Shown in pieces: positions 60,301 to 64,000 of a DNA stretch of 64,000 bases (position 1 is its first letter; each line of letters begins with the position of its first letter). A model generated the notes under the pieces. That model was not told where the DNA came from. It searched no databases and saw only the letters and a list, made by a program, of their open reading frames with translations. The stretch spans positions 22,201,210 through 22,265,209 of the forward strand of contig NC_134030.1 in the NCBI RefSeq assembly GCF_964204645.1, written 5' to 3'. This DNA comes from Tubulanus polymorphus. Its lineage: Eukaryota > Nemertea > Palaeonemertea > Tubulaniformes > Tubulanidae. A program made the position numbers and the translations under genes.

Positions 60301-63300
60301 TGATATGGCGAAGTAAATAAATGATAATAAAGCTGAGGGCAGTAAAGCTGATGAAGTGTACAGTAGTCAAAAACATATAAAATGGCGTAGTTAGTTACAT
60401 ATAACTATGTGCAGTGAATTGCAGACGAAACATGATGCCTTAATGGCCGTTTACAAAACAGATTATAGCAATCACAATAGATACGCTTTTAATTTGGATG
60501 AACAGTCAACAGTCGACAAGGATTCGCGCCTAGGATTTCGTCCAACCGACTGTGACGGGTACATTTTAAATGAGGGAGAATTGTAAAATAAAGTTGAGAT
60601 AGAACCTTAATCAAAATTCTGTCCATTTCTAAATTTGTTTCGACGTCCTATTTTACTAATTTGTAGTCGTTGTTTTGTAAGAACAATGAGGGGTGGCAGG
60701 TTGTCGTAATAATAAACCAAAAATAAACCTTACTGTCCGTGCCAGTCAAAAGCTATCCAGTGGCGGTTTTAGGATACATCACATGCCTCGCGCGAGGCAC
60801 TCGAAAATCCGAAATTCCCTTCTTGGACCAAGGCAGAAGAAATTCGAAATGGATTTGAAAAGTTTTCAAATGTCAGGCAAAATATCCCGAGTGTTTCGAA
60901 TATTCAATCGCAGGTTATTCGGAGTATTTTATGCCGTAGTGCGTTCGCATAAAAAACCTGCTCAAATAAACCGAATTCTTGAATAAAACTCAAACAAATC
61001 CTCTTTCGTAAAATTCTCAAAAATATGAAACCCACGGCTTTCAACTTTGCGTAACATTCAGAAAAATAGATTACGAAATAATTTTTTCAGTTTTCAATTT
61101 GCCCATTAGTAGTAAAATAACAGGCTATTGAAATTGCGTGTGAGTGCGCTAAAAATAGCTTTTAGCGTAGTGTATCAAGCATAGGAATGATTATCGATCG
61201 GCCAGACCGTTGACATGAGCTACAAATTTTCAATTGATTTCGGTTACAAAATGTCCTCTGGGGGAGTGTATGTATGTGTCCTATGACAGTGCTAATACTT
61301 AACAAATACCAAGACGATAAGTTAAAATCACTTGAAATCTTCTTCCAAAACCGCTTAAGATAAAATTATCAATGATAATAACCTAGAAGATTGACTGATC
61401 AAAAAACCCGTCTGATATGCTAGAGAACCCTTCCCAAAGAATACCCATGATCAATTTCAGCCGTTTTGATTCTGATCGGGCCAGATTTTGAGCCACAGAT
61501 GTTAAACAAAATATTAGTTTGCTCAAACACGAAGACCGTTTTAAAATCCATGGCTCGACGAAAAAATTCAAACTTCATTTTCCATCCTCATTTTCATATC
61601 ATTTATCAAAAAATGTTGATCATGCGTTTAACTGTTCAGTAGAGATAACAGATTAGAATCATAAATACCGGATTAACCTAATCAGGATAAGTTAAATCCG
61701 GGTTTTGACATTTCATTCTGTTACGACTCTTTATCAATTTGTATCTAACAGAATACGATTTTAAATCTGGATTTCTCATAAACCGGATAAATTTCACCGG
61801 TTCCCCCAGTAATCCGGATTAAACCAGTTTAATCATACTTAAAACCACAATTCAACCTTACGAAAATGAAACTTAATTTCATTGAATTGAAACCGGTAAA
61901 AAAATTAATCTTAATTTCATCTCAATCTCGTGGATTAACTTCCCAAACTGTTTAATCTTGATCTTGGATTAAATCAGAAAGTGACGACTGTATAATTTAC
62001 TTACTCGACTCCTCTACCAGGAAACCGAGCTTTTTTAATTCGCCTGAAAAATGAAATGAAATTCATTAATTAGGAATATCATGATAACACTAAATCAACT
62101 TCAAACTTCAACTAGGGGTCCAGGTACACCATGCCCACCTGCGAAGTGGTTTCAAAGCATCCACAATCAATATTCAATATTCAATGCCCCCTGCCGACCA
62201 TACACAAAAACCAATGACATTGAAACTCACCACAATCATAGAACATGTCAGCAGCTTCGATTTTGTAATTGATCGTGATAACAAAATATGCCTGGGTACC
62301 AATATAGGCCTAATAAGGAAATACTAAGTTATTCTACTATTCAACACCCCCTGATAACCATATGTAAAAACTAATGACCTTGAAACTCACCACAATCATA
62401 GAACATGTCATGCGCTACAACTTTGCAATTGATTATGGTAACAAAATATGCCTAGGTACCAATATAATATGGAAAAACATTTTTTTTACCTACGAATGAG
62501 TACTGATGACACCAATATGGCCGCCAATCGTCATAATTGCCTCATCAAATATACCTGTCTCGGGTATAAAACATACCTTTCCAAAGAATACCCATCACAA
62601 ATTGCAATGAGAAATGGCAAACCAGTAGGAAGCTACAGGACTACATTGACATTTTTGGGCACTAAAAAGGTCATAGGACGGCAATCTTGAGTCTGATCGA
62701 CCAGATTTTTCTCATGCTGATGAACCCTTGGGGAATTCAAATATATACGAAAGATCAAGGTTATTGATGAAAGCGTCTTCAAAATTTCCCTCGAAAACTT
62801 CAAACATGTGTAAAAAGTGCTGATTTTGGCGAACAACAATGGCTGCCAGTCGGCCATCTTGATTCTGACAGGGCCAGTATTTAGTGTGAAGATGTGTCTA
62901 GGGTAGATAGATGTGTAACCCAAATATCAAGACATTACCTTGAAGCTTCTTCAAAACCTCCCAAAATAACTGGATTCCGTCTACGGACGGACGACGGACG
63001 AAAAGTGAACGCAATAGCCCGCTGAAGTCCCAAGTGGGCTAACAAGTAAAGCTTCTACAGACATCATTGATTGTTCCTACAAGTGTTGCATGTATACTGC
63101 TTGTATACAAGGCAAAATGCCCAATCCCTCGAAGAGAGGTACTCATGAGATGTACCAATGAGATGTGCTCATGAGATGTACTCATGATATTTACTCATGA
63201 GAGGTACCCGTACTCACTAGCGCTATGACTCCTCACTATTTCAATGCAATCACCCAAACATTTGTCAACTGAAATGAAAACAAATAGATAAGTAAATAAT

Positions 63301-63744
63301 TTAAGTTGATACGAACTGTGACCAAAGAGTGACGACTTAAAACACTCATTAGTTTAACTCTTAAAATCTGTGTCCACGTGTATTATGTGCAAGGTGCAAT
63401 ACAATTACATACATATGTTGATCTAGGTGTACATTTATATGTCATGATTGATGAATATAATCTTCAATGAATTCAACGCCACAGTTTTCTTAATCTGAAA
63501 AATGAGTTGTTATTGTATTGATATTCACCTGTTTCTGTCAGTTCAGTTGTATTTGTTTCACTGTCAATTTCATCTCCTATTCAAACAGAACAAACAATTA
63601 TTATTCAAAACCTGAAAATCAGATCATTTAATAAAACGTTCAGTGAAACAAAAATTCACTATTTACCGAAACATTCTTGGACTTGTTTCCAATAACCTGT
63701 GTTTGTCTTTAAAGTTTTACTGGTAAATTTACTGAGTTCAGACA
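57344..63744 (-). CDS. NACHT-domain NLR-type protein, 5' partial
   Basis: Exons (minus): 63667-63744, 63529-63576, 62005-62043, 57344-60063; more lie beyond the right edge. All join with GT-AG in phase 1. Upstream exons encode a small helical, possibly death-fold region (SKFTSKTLKT...YWKQVQECF) and a linker (GELKKLGFLVEE). In the last exon, numbered from the ATG at 60019, the P-loop is GEPGMGKTT (66-74), Walker B FLLDSFDE (146-153) and sensor 1 VITTRE (176-181), followed by a winged-helix-like region (YNPLILHMFCFLY). The C-terminal third has irregular leucine-rich repeats (LKHLYLRV, LKAIHLRG, IETIHLDQ). NLRs sense infection or stress and oligomerise through the NACHT ATPase. A strong donor (AGA|GTGAGT at 57370) lies just before the stop, so the last eight residues may be intron or LINE sequence and a further 3' exon may exist. 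Confidence 0.85.
60064..62004. other. Long NLR intron with repeat debris
   Basis: A stretch with CCAGTGGCGGTTTTAGG at 60758 and CATCACATGCCTCGCGCGAG downstream looks like a DNA-transposon end. No exon was identified here. Confidence 0.45.
62195..62470 (+). repeat. Two tandem copies of a repeat of about 170 bp in an NLR intron
   Basis: The shared core AACTCACCACAATCATAGAA-CATGTCA and AACAAAATATGCCTRGGTAC occurs twice (62225-62310 and 62388-62470). Confidence 0.7.
62640..63055 (+). mobile_element. Dispersed element ending in GGACGGACGACGGACG
   Basis: The right part (62985-63045: GGACGGACGACGGACGAAAAGTGAACGCAATAGCCC...) is the end typical of an interspersed repeat I recall from mollusc and other lophotrochozoan genomes. 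Family assignment is from memory and unverified. Confidence 0.4.
63135..63215 (+). repeat. ACTCATGAGATGT short tandem repeat
   Basis: Six imperfect copies of a 13-14-base unit. Confidence 0.75.
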
Positions 63745-64000
63745 CTATATGTAATAAACAATAGACAAGTTTTTATACAATAGAATTCTATTATAAATCA
63801 CAAACTGATTTCACTGTGGGTTAGCGGTAAAAATCCCCTTGGTAAAAATTCCCTCCTTTTGAATGCAGTCTAAGTAGATGCAATCATATTTCATATAATT
63901 GATACATAGATCGAATTTATTCATATTTTATTGTGAAACACCATTAGGATATCGTGAGCATACAAACTATTGTATATACTATTTGAATTAAAACATAAAA
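63745..64000. other. NLR intron at the right edge
   Basis: AT-rich; no exon seen. The start of the NLR gene must lie to the right of the window. Confidence 0.5.

Noticed and set aside
60693-60986. Open frame of 97 codons
   Set aside because: Within the NLR intron in transposon-like sequence; composition and context give no coding support.

Overview
The window is animal nuclear DNA: genes have GT-AG introns, UTR-type exons, class A receptor and NACHT-family products, and abundant MITEs, LINE fragments and a Penelope-like remnant. A bilaterian invertebrate, probably a lophotrochozoan, fits best; nothing in the sequence fixes the species. No rRNA, tRNA, CRISPR array or prokaryotic operon is visible.

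Layout. (1) 3258-10658 (+): a complete 11-exon USP2/USP21-type deubiquitinase, modelled at 605 aa. Several of its introns hold a different minisatellite or MITE. (2) 13231-25972: a tandem segmental duplication. Each copy carries a small secreted, Gly/Asn-rich, Cys-loop peptide gene (+) facing, tail to tail, a class A GPCR gene (-). The GPCR is complete only in the right copy (25551-26543); in the left copy the duplication breakpoint fell inside it, leaving a pseudogene (20327-20748). A 2.16-kb inverted-repeat element with a second element nested inside sits in the left copy only. (3) 26600-29950: large minisatellites upstream of the GPCR. (4) 30424-51000: three tandem copies, all on the minus strand, of a 7-exon gene for a single-pass Ig-type receptor (496, 410 and 524 aa) with a tyrosine-rich cytoplasmic tail (YMDM, YMNP, TTYLQL). 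(5) 51700-57340: retroelement debris (Penelope-like GIY-YIG remnant, LINE 3' ends) and AT-rich DNA. (6) 57344-63744 (-): a NACHT/NLR-type gene whose 5' exons run off the right edge.

Functional reading. Two parts deserve attention. The Ig-receptor triplet next to an NLR gene looks like an innate-immune or allorecognition cluster, with tail motifs reminiscent of vertebrate CD28/SLAM-type signalling. The peptide plus GPCR pair was duplicated as a unit, and the precursor ends in an amidation-type Gly-Arg-stop after a C-x6-C loop, so it may encode a neuropeptide or a glycine-rich antimicrobial peptide. The same minisatellite families recur in USP2 introns, the peptide introns and the duplication junction, so repeat-mediated rearrangement has shaped the locus. 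Exon coordinates were derived by hand from splice consensus and reading-frame continuity, not from transcripts.
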